DNA of 17,456 bases, from contig NXFV01001858.1 of assembly GCA_002803225.1 (NCBI GenBank), forward strand, positions 1-17,456, written 5' to 3'. Under the pieces are notes generated by a model. The model had not been told where the DNA came from and made no database searches. It saw nothing but the letters and a program-made list of their open reading frames with translations. How positions within the stretch are numbered: position 1 is the stretch's first letter; the number at the start of each line of letters is the position of its first letter. Source of the DNA: Gamarada debralockiae (lineage: Eukaryota > Ascomycota > Leotiomycetes > Helotiales > Hyphodiscaceae). A program made the position numbers and the translations under genes. Below are positions 9,338 through 17,456 of this stretch, piece after piece.

Positions 9338-9935
9338 TCAGCCTCGATTAAGCAGACCACCACTGCGGTAGTTAGATTAATATTTATCGGATCAAATCAT
9401 GAAGACATAGTCGCCTCGGGGAAGCCAAGACAGCTTGTCTGAAGTGGGAGTGGGAAGATGAGGCTCTGCTTGGGTGTACGTTAAGAGAAGAGAGCGTCGG
9501 AAGGAGGCTGGGAATTGCAAACTGTAGGAGCCGAGATCTATTTCATGTCGCTGGCGGATAACCCAGCATAAATGATGTCTTTGCTTCTCCTTCCTAAGAA
9601 CGACCAAAATGGAGCGTCGGGAAGTAGTCATTATTGGGCTCAAAAGACACCTTGATGGGTAGGCGCCCCTTTTTTTTCAAGCGGGCCAATCCACCGTGTG
9701 GTATACCTTTTTTGACAACATGCAATCTGAATAGTTTTGGGACATGCCGTGATGCTCTATCGCTACTTGTAGACGTTCGAGCCGCCTGCTGCGATATCCT
9801 CCCACAACCTGGGCATTGGGAACACCGAGATGGTCAAAATAATGACAATTAGTTGCGAGATTTTCTTAAAAGAAATGATGAGTTACTGTAAACACGAGGT
9901 TGTCTATTTATACGCGGTCATCTCGTAGGAAACCC
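9338..9935. other. spacer, no supported gene
   Basis: A minus-strand frame of 83 codons (9392-9643) is in the same frame as the unknown gene at 8592-9337 but is separated from it by three stops, so it may be its decayed 5' part or chance. Several short plus-strand open frames overlap it. A pyrimidine-rich stretch on the minus strand near 9430-9490 could be a former promoter or leader. A near-consensus tRNA B-box at about 9304 has no A-box. Nothing firm is present between 9644 and 9935. Confidence 0.3.
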
Positions 9936-10172
9936 TTAAGAAATATCAGCACAAAAGGCCTGAGCTGGCTGCCGTAGATAGGTGGCGTCAGCCTTTCGCA
10001 GCTTTGCTGACCATACATAGAAAACTCGACGCACGGGACAATTCATTTCCGCAACCCTGATGGGTACACTACCAGTACTCAAGAACGTCGAGCATCTGTA
10101 TTCTTTTACCTTTCGAATCTTTCTGTTTTGAATATCAGGGCCGTTGTCCGTATTATTATTGACACTCGCCAT
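9936..10172 (-). pseudogene. short N-terminal gene fragment, unknown
   Basis: From an ATG at 10172 the minus strand reads MASVNNNTDNGPDIQNRKIRK and stays open to 9936 (79 codons). After about residue 21 a neighbouring frame (LDVLEYW, stop, CTHQGCGNELSRAS) looks more protein-like and has a C-x4-C pair reminiscent of a zinc finger. A single frameshift near 10110 could join the two. No family recognised. It could equally be chance coding. Confidence 0.25.
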
Positions 10173-10527
10173 CACATTAATATAGAATCTCGTCCAGCAT
10201 GGCTATTGTATCTATAGTACACCGTCTAGTGGTAAGGCAATTCTGCCCACTGTTCGTCAAGAACCCTGCTGACGAATTGCCAGTTGAAGCAACGTCCGGT
10301 GAGCTTGTTCTCTCGAAGACACGTCGACGCAGCTTCAGTCCTAATACAAATACAAGGTTGCCTTGTCAAAATCGCAAGCCGAGAATGCGACAATCACTTA
10401 TGGCCCAACGGTTCGTCCAGCTAAGCTGTAATATTGCTTCCAGCAAGGACAAAATTAATAACATCAGTCTAATATCCAATCGTACGCTGGTTATTTCCAA
10501 AAGGCCGAGGATAGATATGGAGCATTG
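10173..10527. other. spacer with an unsupported plus-strand open frame
   Basis: A 110-codon plus-strand frame starts with ATG at 10199, 26 bp from the divergent ATG at 10172. Its translation is rich in Arg, Ser and Asn with no domain or membrane signal, and I cannot support it as a gene. A divergent promoter between the two ATGs would have to be extremely short. Confidence 0.25.
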
Positions 10528-10758
10528 TTAGACAGCCTCGGATGCATATGCAGCGTCCCAGCTGTTGTTGAACATCGAATCATGTTGTGTACTTCCTATC
10601 CATTCGTCCAGAAGTTCGAAATTTGCACGAGAAGTTGCAAGTGACAAGATAGCTCCTGCTCTGTGCAGGTCGGCTACGGCAGTGGATATGCAAACAGCCA
10701 GATGACTGTCGCAAGGAGCGCAGCAGCCGTCAAGCCAGGGATAAATCTCAAGTGACTA
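10528..10758 (-). pseudogene. C-terminal exon of an unknown protein
   Basis: A minus-strand frame of 75 codons runs from just after a TAG (10758-10756) to TAA at 10530-10528. The translation is strongly protein-like: SLEIYPWLDGCCAPCDSHLA, then STAVADLHRAGAILSLATSR, then NFELLDEWIGSTQ, with a low-complexity Asn/Ala C-terminus. It has four cysteines near its start and a long amphipathic helical stretch. A TTTTCAG splice-acceptor-like sequence lies a few codons upstream, in frame across the TAG, so this may be a last exon with one nonsense mutation. No upstream exon was found; the MITE-like region begins about 170 bp further on (10926). Family not recognised. Confidence 0.4.
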
Positions 10759-10925
10759 TCCGTGGTGTTTCTGAAAATGTGTTACCAAAGATTCACGACG
10801 GTATCAAGGAGCAAATATCTGCGCCAAATCTTTTGTAGGACCTATTTATCAAATTTCATGAAAATTCAGCATCGAATACTAGCGATCCTTGGCCAGACAA
10901 ACTACTTTTCGCGAATCGAAACGTA
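10759..10925. other. spacer before MITE-like region
   Basis: No coding content I can support. The plus-strand open frame beginning at 10762 runs straight into the inverted repeats of the next feature and is judged accidental. Confidence 0.3.
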
Positions 10926-11262
10926 CAGTCAAACCTGGATATATAGGATCAAAAAGTCAGAGCTTTTCATTCCGGTATAACCAGGTTTCCGATATAACCA
11001 AGGCCACGTGATGGGAATATCAGGCCGAAACCCAGCTCTGCCTTACAAATTTCAGAGCTTTGGCCTGAATTCTTGTCCAAATTCCCTATATTCTAGGCCG
11101 TTACACCTATTTTACTCACTGTTTATATCGGAATACACCCAAAAATATCGACTCGCCGTTCCGATATTGCTAATATCGAGGGTTTTCGATGTATTCACCC
11201 AAATTTTACAGAATCCGAAGGTTCAGGCCGATAAATCCAGGTTTCCGATATATAGCAGTCCG
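10926..11262. mobile_element. MITE-like non-coding element with TATCGG/CCGATA repeats
   Basis: The left end reads TA then CAGTCAAACCTGG, the form expected for pogo/Fot1-type termini (TA target, CAGT start). The arm AAACCTGGATATATAGG (10931-10947) has a reverse-complement partner at 11228-11244 with two mismatches. A nearer one lies at about 10972-10988 with three mismatches, so a hairpin can form at the left end alone. The 16-bp sequence CCAGGTTTCCGATATA occurs twice in direct orientation (10981-10996 and 11237-11252). The interior is full of CGATAT/ATATCG pairs near 11125-11185. It has no coding capacity. A clean right terminus with a TA duplication was not found, so the right boundary is approximate. 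A pogo-derived MITE is the best explanation. Confidence 0.5.
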
Positions 11263-11590
11263 ATATAGCCTATCGCCAAGAACCGGCTTCACTTGCTGCA
11301 GAGACTTATCTAAGAAATATGTGCAGGTTGCTACTATGCAAATGTCGCCGAGTAGTAGTTGTTTTAGATAAAGTTATCGTGATCCTTTTACGCGATTAAC
11401 AAGGGTGCTGCTACGAGAAATCCCTCAGACGACGACGAATTCAAGAGCCGGTGCGCCGAGGTTTCTCCCAAGCTGTGATGAGCACTCATAAATCAATGCC
11501 ACTGCATTAGGGATGCTGTAGCAGTAGAGTCCCAAAATCACCAACTCAAAGCTCTAAGACCGATCTTGAAGGACCCCCCGGGAGTAGTGG
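11263..11590 (+). promoter_or_regulatory. presumed upstream region of the heavy-metal ATPase gene
   Basis: About 330 bp of ordinary composition lie between the MITE-like element and the ATPase ATG. GCTG cores (around 11295, 11407 and 11515) are present but lack the flanking T positions of fungal copper-responsive elements (Ace1/AceA type), so no regulator site is called. A TAG stop two codons before the ATG, in frame, blocks N-terminal extension without an upstream intron. Confidence 0.3.
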
Positions 11591-14298
11591 ATGGATAATT
11601 GTTCCGGAATGCCTCCCTCTTTCAAATCCAATGCAGATGGCTGCTGTGGAAAACATCACTGCAGCCAGACATCGAATTCTCCATCCCCGAGATGTGGTCC
11701 AAATCCGGCGAATTTAGACCAGCAAGGTTGCGTAAAGGCCACGGACAATTGCTGTCATTCAGATACCGAAGAGCAATCCGAATCAGCTTCTACTGAGAGT
11801 GGATCAAAATATGAAGTTGATACCACTGACGTAGAGCGGGCTTCATTTGAAGTTCAAAGAGTAGTCCTTGGCGTCCAAGGAGTAGGTATGCTCTTAAATG
11901 CGAATAGTTCTAGTGCTGATATTTTCAGATGACCTGCACAGGCTGTGAGAAAAAGCTTTACAGATCACTTAAATCCATTCCTGCAATATCGAATATCAAA
12001 ACGAGCCTACTCTTATCCCAGGCGGAGTTTGACCTTCGTATATCGAGCTCAATCGATACCAAAAACATAGCCAGGTCAATCGAGACAATGACAGGGTTTT
12101 CCTGTGTGAAAATGACCCGTTCTGGAGAAACTCTGGACCTAATTGTGGACGGCAAGGCCGAGGATTTCACCCGAGATTGGCCATTTGGAGTTACCGATAT
12201 CGTTGCGACTGGTAAAAATTCCATCCGCGTCTTTTACGAACCCAAGATGATGGGTGCCAGAGATCTGCTCTCCAAGCAATTCTTCCACGGCACCAAACTT
12301 GTTGCACCGTCGCCGCCTCCATTAGTGACATCAGGCAAGGCTCACGTGCGAAACATGCTCTGGAAGACACTCTTTTCTGCTCTTTTGACCGTACCGGTCC
12401 TTATCCTTTCATGGGCGCCGCTACCGAAGCATGACATCGTGTATGGGGCCATCTCACTGGGGCTTGCAACAATAATCCAAGTCGCTATTGCGGGACCCTT
12501 CTATGCAAGCGCTATCAAGACATTGGTCTTTTCACGAATGATAGAGATGGACCTTCTTATTGTTTTGAGTACCACAACAGCTTATGTCTACTCGGTAGTG
12601 GCATACATCTTCGTGGTAGCACGAAAACCTCTTTCGACTGGAGAGTTCTTTGAAACATCCACTTTACTCGTCACTCTCATAATGGTCGGACGTACTGTCA
12701 GCGCCTACGCCCGACAGAAAGCCATCGAGTCAATATCATTCGAGTCACTGCAAGTCAACATCGCCACTATCGTTACCGAGAAAAGCGAGAATGGAGAGGA
12801 CATTGATGCGCGCTTGCTTCAGTATGGTGACACGTTCAAGGTACTTCCCGATACGTCGATTGTCACCGATGGGGTGATTATCAGTGGCGAGTCAGAGGTC
12901 GACGAGTCAATGGTCACCGGCGAGTCGACGCTTATCGCCAAGATACCAGGAATGTCTGTCATAGCAGGCTCTCTTAACCACTCTGGAAATCTCCTCGTCA
13001 AGGTTACTCGGTTACCAAATGAAAACACTATCAAAGCTATCGCGGAGATGGTAGACGAGGCAAAATCTTCTAAGCCAAAGGTCCAGGAAATTGCAGATCA
13101 AGTTGCAAGCTACTTTGTCCCTACAATTCTAGGAGTTACAGTGATTGTGCTTCTCGTTTGGGCGGCAGTGGGAAGATTCATACGGCATCAGAGCGTCACT
13201 GTTGCCTTCATCAATGCGATGACATACGCTATATCAGTCCTCATTGTATCCTGTCCATGCGCTATCGGACTCACAGTTCCAATGGTCGTTGTCGTCGCGG
13301 GAGGTGTCGGTGCAGACCATGGGCTCATATTCGAAAATGCGGAGACTGTTGATATTGCCCGAAAGACAACGCATGTTATTTTTGACAAAACGGGTACTCT
13401 CACGGAAGGGGAGCTGTCTGTAGTATCAATGTGGTATCCCAGAAATGCGCCGGCGGTGTGCAGCTTGATTTTAGGATTGACAACAAACAGCAAACACCCA
13501 ATCTCGGCTGCAATCGCTTCCTACATGAGGAGCTTAGAAGTGCCATCCTTACACCTGAAATGTGTCGTCTCTATCCCAGGAAAGGGCATTGAAGCTTCTT
13601 GGAATGGCTCGCAGGTTCGTGCTGGTAATCCCTACTGGCTAGGAGTTCAACACACCCTACCTGTTCAAGATGCTCTCTCCCGCGGACTGACCATTTTTTG
13701 CGTCTCAATCGATGGACTGCTTGTCGCAGTCTTCGGTCTTCAAGATAAAATTCGTGCTGATGCGCTAGAGACAATCACCGAGCTCAAGAATCGGTCAATT
13801 GAAGTCTCCATCATTAGCGGCGACAACGAAGCAGCTGTTAACTCCGTCGCAACCCAGCTCGGCGTTCCCACAAGCCGCGTCCGCTCACGTTGCACCCCAG
13901 CCGAAAAGCAGGCCTATATCAAGGATTCTCTGCTGCCTAAGAACAGCATCGTCCTCTTCTGCGGCGACGGTACAAATGATGCCGGTGCGCTCGCGCAAGC
14001 CAGCATTGGGATTCATATGAATGAAGGCACCGACGTTGCGAAGACTGCTGCTGATGCACTCTTCATGCGCCCTTCTCTTAAAGGCATCCTGACTTTGATG
14101 GATCTCTCAAAAGCCTTCCACCGACGAGTCATCTTCAATTTCGCTTGGTCCTTTGTCTATAATTTGTTTGCTATCTTGTTCGCTGCGGGAGCCTTTCCTA
14201 GCGTGAGAATCCCACCTCAATTTGCCGGATTGGGAGAAATTGTTAGTGTGCTGCCGGTTATTGCTATTGCGATGCACTTGAAATGGACAAAGCTTTAG
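11591..14298 (+). CDS. P1B-type heavy-metal (copper/cadmium) transporting ATPase, Pca1/CrpA-like
   Basis: This is a membrane pump that hydrolyses ATP to export soft metal ions such as Cu(I) or Cd(II). Exons 11591-11881 and 11929-14298 encode 886 residues. The first 55 residues carry eight cysteines, including CC pairs at 18-19 and 54-55 and a KHHC cluster, a metal-binding or sensing tail as in fungal Pca1/CrpA proteins. One HMA domain follows, with MTCTGC at 98-103 formed across the splice junction. Eight membrane helices are visible, the first at about 240-262. Catalytic motifs are complete: TGES at 427-430 (actuator), CPC at 539-541 (metal path), DKTGT with phosphorylated Asp583, HP at 620-621 and GDGTND at 776-781. 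The start rests on the Cys-rich tail and an in-frame TAG two codons upstream. Length is somewhat below the roughly 1,100-1,200 residues I associate with CrpA relatives, so an upstream exon is possible. The last helix ends AIAMHLKW and lacks the MxxSS pattern of classic Cu(I) pumps, so metal choice is uncertain. Confidence 0.93.
11882..11928 (+). other. intron in the ATPase gene (47 nt)
   Basis: It begins GTAGGT and ends TTTTCAG with a TGCTGAT branch-point-like sequence near 11914-11920. Removal joins GVQG to MTCTGC in frame and so restores the HMA beta strand plus metal-binding loop. The length is typical for ascomycetes. The alternative donor GTATGC at 11885 would shift the frame and is rejected. 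Confidence 0.9.
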
Positions 14299-14665
14299 GG
14301 GGAGGGGTTCTGGCTGAGAGAAAAGTACTTTTTTATGGAATATATCTGCTTTGATGCTTTTGGAAGAATTGATATCTGGTTCGCTTCTTTTCACCGGCTT
14401 TCTGTGCCTTTGCAATTTGTGAACTTGGCACTTTACTGAATCAGCTTCAACTCTATAAATTATTGCCCATTATCTTCCTAGCTGCCATCAGGAACACCAT
14501 TTTTAGGGGCGAGTTTCCAGCTTTTATTTTGCGCCCAACTCACAATTAAAATACGAACAAACTTGATACGTATATTATTTCGAAGGTTAATTATCATATT
14601 TTCAAACGTCTTTTATTTCATTTGAATGTGTGGCGTTGCGCAATTGTTTAAAGTTAGAGCAAAAG
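14299..14665. other. 3' flank between convergent genes
   Basis: This is the tail-to-tail spacer between the ATPase stop and the end of the minus-strand pseudogene. It has AT-rich stretches, including AAAATACGAAC and TTATTTCG, suitable for 3' end formation, but no distinct polyadenylation signal is called. No gene seen. Confidence 0.4.
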
Positions 14666-15840
14666 TTAGGGTGTTCCTGGCGGCAGCTCATCTGATAGAC
14701 ACGGAGGAGCAGACCGTCTCTGGCCTCGGGCAGGATCAACCCAACAAGCATTAGCCACAGCTTCCTCGGCCGTCCATGTCTTCCGTCTTTCAGGCATATC
14801 TTTCCTGTTCCATACCAGACTCTCTCATCTTGGGCCGGGAACTGGATGGACCGTCCAAATTGGAGTGGCAATAGTGATCTCCCCACACGCGCTGATATTC
14901 AACCGCCCAAGCCTTTCGATACTGTAGACAGCTAACGCTCCATGCTTAAACAGCTCAATCCTAGCTTTCAAAACGAGGGATTGGTCATTCTATAGACAAT
15001 TCATGTGGATTTGGCATGGTCATCTGAGCAGCTAGGACATGCAAGAAGTCCCGGGTAATAGCCAACATATCATCCAAGGACTTAGTTGACCTGATACCAT
15101 GCTAGATATCTTGATCAAAGCATTTATGCTACAAATACTCACTTCCAACAACCCAGGGACAAATCTAAATAATCCCAATTGCTGCTCTAACCGCTTTCGA
15201 AGATTTTCAGTTTGATCTTTATAAAAGTCGAAGAAGTCCTGGTCAATATTAAACCTTAAGCGTAGTGTCTGCAGCTTTCTCGTCTCCTACCTGTCCCTAG
15301 GTGTAAGGCATGTCTCCAGAAACGGGTGATACTCATAAGGTCGTACAGGACCCGAACGGCTCACCCCAGCCCCGAAATAGCTGGTATGGAACGAGTTACC
15401 AGACCCCATGTGTTAGTTGAACCTGCCGTATTGAGTATAGCTTGTATTTGCTTCTTCCTTTAGAATAAAGAAGCTGTACCCCACCTTGATTTTTTGCGCT
15501 CCTTAGATATCTAGCTAGTCAATAATTTTACGATATTTCGCCCCGAAACCGTCCCAACTGACACGATGTTACTATACCACACCTGCGTGCGCTCAGATTC
15601 ATTGCGAACTTTCCTCTGTCTAGCATTTGTGCTAGTGCCTCCCCTCCAAGATTGCAAACAGCTTGTCCACTTGCTGGCTTGGACATGAGTACTTGTCATC
15701 CTCAGCATTCTGATGAAACCCGGCTAGGTATGTTGCAAAAGATATTTCCTGCCTTGAATACAGTAAAGCACCGTTAAGATAACGTATTCCGTGCACCAAA
15801 ATATACCATCCTATTGATATTCACGTAATTCAAGAATCTA
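14666..15840 (-). pseudogene. stop-riddled gene of unknown function
   Basis: I do not recognise the family, but the minus strand carries one continuous protein-like frame from about 15840 to 15143. It begins YILVHGIRYLNGALLYSRQ, then EISFATYLAGFHQNAEDDK and SCPSQQVDKLFAILEGRH. After a stop-rich segment it continues ILKEEANTSYTQYGRFN, a TAA, HMGSGNSFHTSYFGAG, and a basic/coiled region KDQTENLRKRLEQQLG. About ten TAA/TAG/TGA codons interrupt it, most at positions where Gln, Trp or Arg would be one transition away. A GTGAGT donor at 15142 starts a probable intron; a TAG acceptor (41 nt) or an AAG acceptor (62 nt) both keep the next frame, SLDDMLAITRDFLHVLAAQM. A one-base frameshift near 14987 leads to ARIELFKHGALAVYSIERLG and KTWTAEEAVANACWVDPARG, ending LPPGTP and TAA at 14668-14666. 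An ATG at 15409 is in frame but internal. The 5' end abuts the pogo relic, suggesting disruption. Confidence 0.55.
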
Positions 15841-17300
15841 ATCTACTCTGGCGCCGACTGTTTACTTCCAACACTTGTAACTCTTGCTCTAGTCGCTCCA
15901 TATTCCTAAGGTAAACTGTTTGAATATCACCTCGACACTCAGTAAGGCTTACAAGAACTTATAGAGCTTATCGAGCTTATTGAATAGTATGCGAAGGCAT
16001 TTCTGGCTGGTATTCGTCTTCCTCCTCTTCTTGATCTGGCTGTGATTCTAGATGGTGCTCAAGAATCTCCTCCAATGAGAGTCATCATTCGAATTGCTCG
16101 CCCCTTCTTCCGTAGCTTCTTCAGTAGTGTTTAAGAAGTTCGATATTGCTATGAAACCCTGTATATCTCCTACTCTTTGTTGTACTTGCTGATATAGTTG
16201 TTATATATCGGGAGGATTGAGTTGTGTAGGAAGGGTAAGAGGTGTATTAAATAGAGTCGATTTCTGAAAGCAATTATATATTGTCGTGCTAGCTACGAAA
16301 GTATTCCAACTCCGTACAATCCATCGAATCATAAGGTGTAAGTTTATATAATCGAGAGAGTTTTGATTTTGCTCGAAGCAATCCAGTATATATAAAAGCC
16401 ACTGCCGCCGGTGGTATGCTTTAAAGGCTTAAATAATACCTCGATTGAGGGGTTGAAATCGACTAGTTGAGTTTGCTGGAAGCCACGATATTCGAATATT
16501 CCGAGGAGAGGGTGCTAGTTCGAGAGCTGAAAGGCGTGCGGAGAAGCTACCTATTACTAAAAGAACCTCTCCTTATAATCTAATATGTGTAAAGGTATGT
16601 AGCTAGTTTTCCATAACTTCTGTGTTCGTACAAGCCTTCTTATCCATCTCCATCTCCCTCCATTGTTTTGACAGATACGCCACGGAGAGCTCTTTCTGTT
16701 TTAGTGTTTCCAATTAACCAAAGAGGAAATCGATCGGTGCTATTTGAATTGACACATAATCCAACCGTAATACGGCTCTTATCTTTCTTTACTCCAGCCC
16801 ACGTAGAAGTCGTAAGTCCATGAGAAAGTACCATCCTCTAATATAGCCCTGCTTCATTGATATTATATATATCCTCTTCCGCATACTCTCCCGCGAGTGT
16901 TCGTAAAGATTTCATCTCTTCTTCTGATATTCCTAAAGCAGACACTGCCTTTCCGTATTGCAGTTCTCGTATTGATGTCTTTTCTTGAATCGTTGAAGCC
17001 ACCCAGTACTAAAATCGGGGACGGTTTACCAGCGTATTGAGGCAGTTGTTCTAGATTCGTCGAGCCTTCTCACAGAGAACCTCCCCCACTTGTAACTTCT
17101 CCCTGCAGCTCTATTTGTTCTTGCCACTGGAGCAAAATAACTTCAAGATCTTGCCATTGACCAAGATGTATTCGTGAGCCTTCTGTGGGCTTATGATCGA
17201 TCGAATAGGAACGTGAACTTAAGGATTCCGAGACTGTAGACTTTCAGTAAGACCGAATATACCAGATTGACCGGCGGCTAAACCGAATAGCTAGGATCAG
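15821..17300 (-). mobile_element. decayed pogo/Tigger-type transposon (CENP-B HTH + DDE_1)
   Basis: The minus strand holds a multiply broken transposase of the pogo superfamily. In order it shows QWQDLEVILLQWQEQ and GEVLCEKARRI (about 17150-17050); the CENP-B-type helix-turn-helix STGWLQRFKKRHQ near 17010-16970, in a shifted frame; LRTLAGEYAEEDIYNINEAG (about 16905-16845); TWAGVKKDKSRITVGLCVN; ISWLPANSTSRFQPLNRGII (about 16490-16430); an AFKAYHRRQW region; RWIVRSWNTF and TTIYNCFQKSTL; and a C-terminal acidic plus coiled segment, RNMERLEQELQVLE. At least three frameshifts and many stops occur. Each catalytic aspartate is replaced: Asn in NINEAG (16858-16856), Gly in VIGSFSA (16551-16549) and Asn in QPLNRG (16446-16444). 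Terminal repeats and TA duplications were not resolved. It is clearly inactive. Confidence 0.85.
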
Positions 17301-17456
17301 GCTATAGATATAAGGAAAGGGTTACGCTTTGTAGGGTGGAGTAGAGATTTTGGAATACAGTCATATAGAGGGGAGTCATATGGTTGATTTGAGATTGTAT
17401 TTGATGTGGGCCGGGGACCCCCCTTTTTGGTTTTTTTTTTTTTTTTTTTTTTTTTG
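17301..17456. other. terminal spacer ending in poly-T
   Basis: Beyond the transposase N-terminus the sequence is non-coding, possibly the 5' end of the pogo element. The window closes with six C, five T, GG, twenty-five T and one G. This probably reflects a contig end at a homopolymer rather than a biological boundary. Confidence 0.4.

Noticed and set aside
9079..9363. 94-codon minus-strand open frame
   Set aside because: It overlaps the frame chosen for the unknown gene at 8592-9337 and is less protein-like; it does not link to the proposed exon.
8134..10190. 13-bp direct repeat TAATATAGAATCT at 8134-8146 and 10178-10190
   Set aside because: AT-rich and short, with no shared flanking sequence or element between; chance is adequate.
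11263..11590. Copper-responsive promoter elements
   Set aside because: GCTG cores lack the flanking bases of the fungal consensus.
14602..14886. 94-codon minus-strand open frame
   Set aside because: A different frame over the same DNA, ending LPPGTP, continues the unknown pseudogene and reads more like protein.

Overview
The window looks like an accessory or repeat-rich part of the genome of a filamentous ascomycete (Pezizomycotina). Reasons: short GT-AG introns in the coding genes; a heterokaryon-incompatibility (HET) type gene; Tc1/mariner and pogo-family DNA transposons; and a sharp split between an extremely AT-rich, CpG-poor block and more GC-balanced DNA. C-to-T and G-to-A changes dominate the damage to repeats, as expected for repeat-induced point mutation (RIP). 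No rRNA, tRNA, CRISPR or bacterial-type operon was found.

Layout. 1-2815 is RIP-like AT-rich DNA with almost no CpG and no readable gene. 2816-2925 is a small GC-richer island. 2926-4363 is decayed intergenic DNA. 4366-5667 is a complete Tc1/mariner element with terminal inverted repeats and TA flanks; its 363-codon transposase frame is unbroken in length but carries 13 in-frame stops. 5670-6337 is decayed, with a faint coding frame. 6338-7125 is a truncated, frameshifted zinc-type alcohol dehydrogenase/enoyl reductase (MDR) pseudogene. 7500-7922 (minus) is a broken HET-domain gene. 8592-9337 (minus) is a decayed gene of unknown function with a plausible intron. 9936-10172 and 10528-10758 (both minus) are two more fragments. 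10926-11262 is a MITE-like region rich in CCGATATA-type repeats.

The only clearly intact gene is at 11591-14298 (plus, one 47-nt intron). It is an 886-residue P1B heavy-metal ATPase of the Pca1/CrpA type with a Cys-rich N-terminus, one HMA domain and all catalytic motifs. Downstream on the minus strand, 14666-15840 is a stop-riddled gene of unknown function. It abuts a decayed pogo/Tigger-type transposase (15821 to about 17300) that has lost all three catalytic aspartates. The window ends in a 25-T homopolymer, probably a contig end.

The genes do not form a pathway. The picture is a gene and transposon graveyard around one preserved metal-efflux ATPase. I found no convincing undescribed system. 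The best candidates for follow-up are the two unrecognised decayed genes, the solo Tc1-like terminal repeat at 8139, and the MITE-like repeat cluster upstream of the ATPase.
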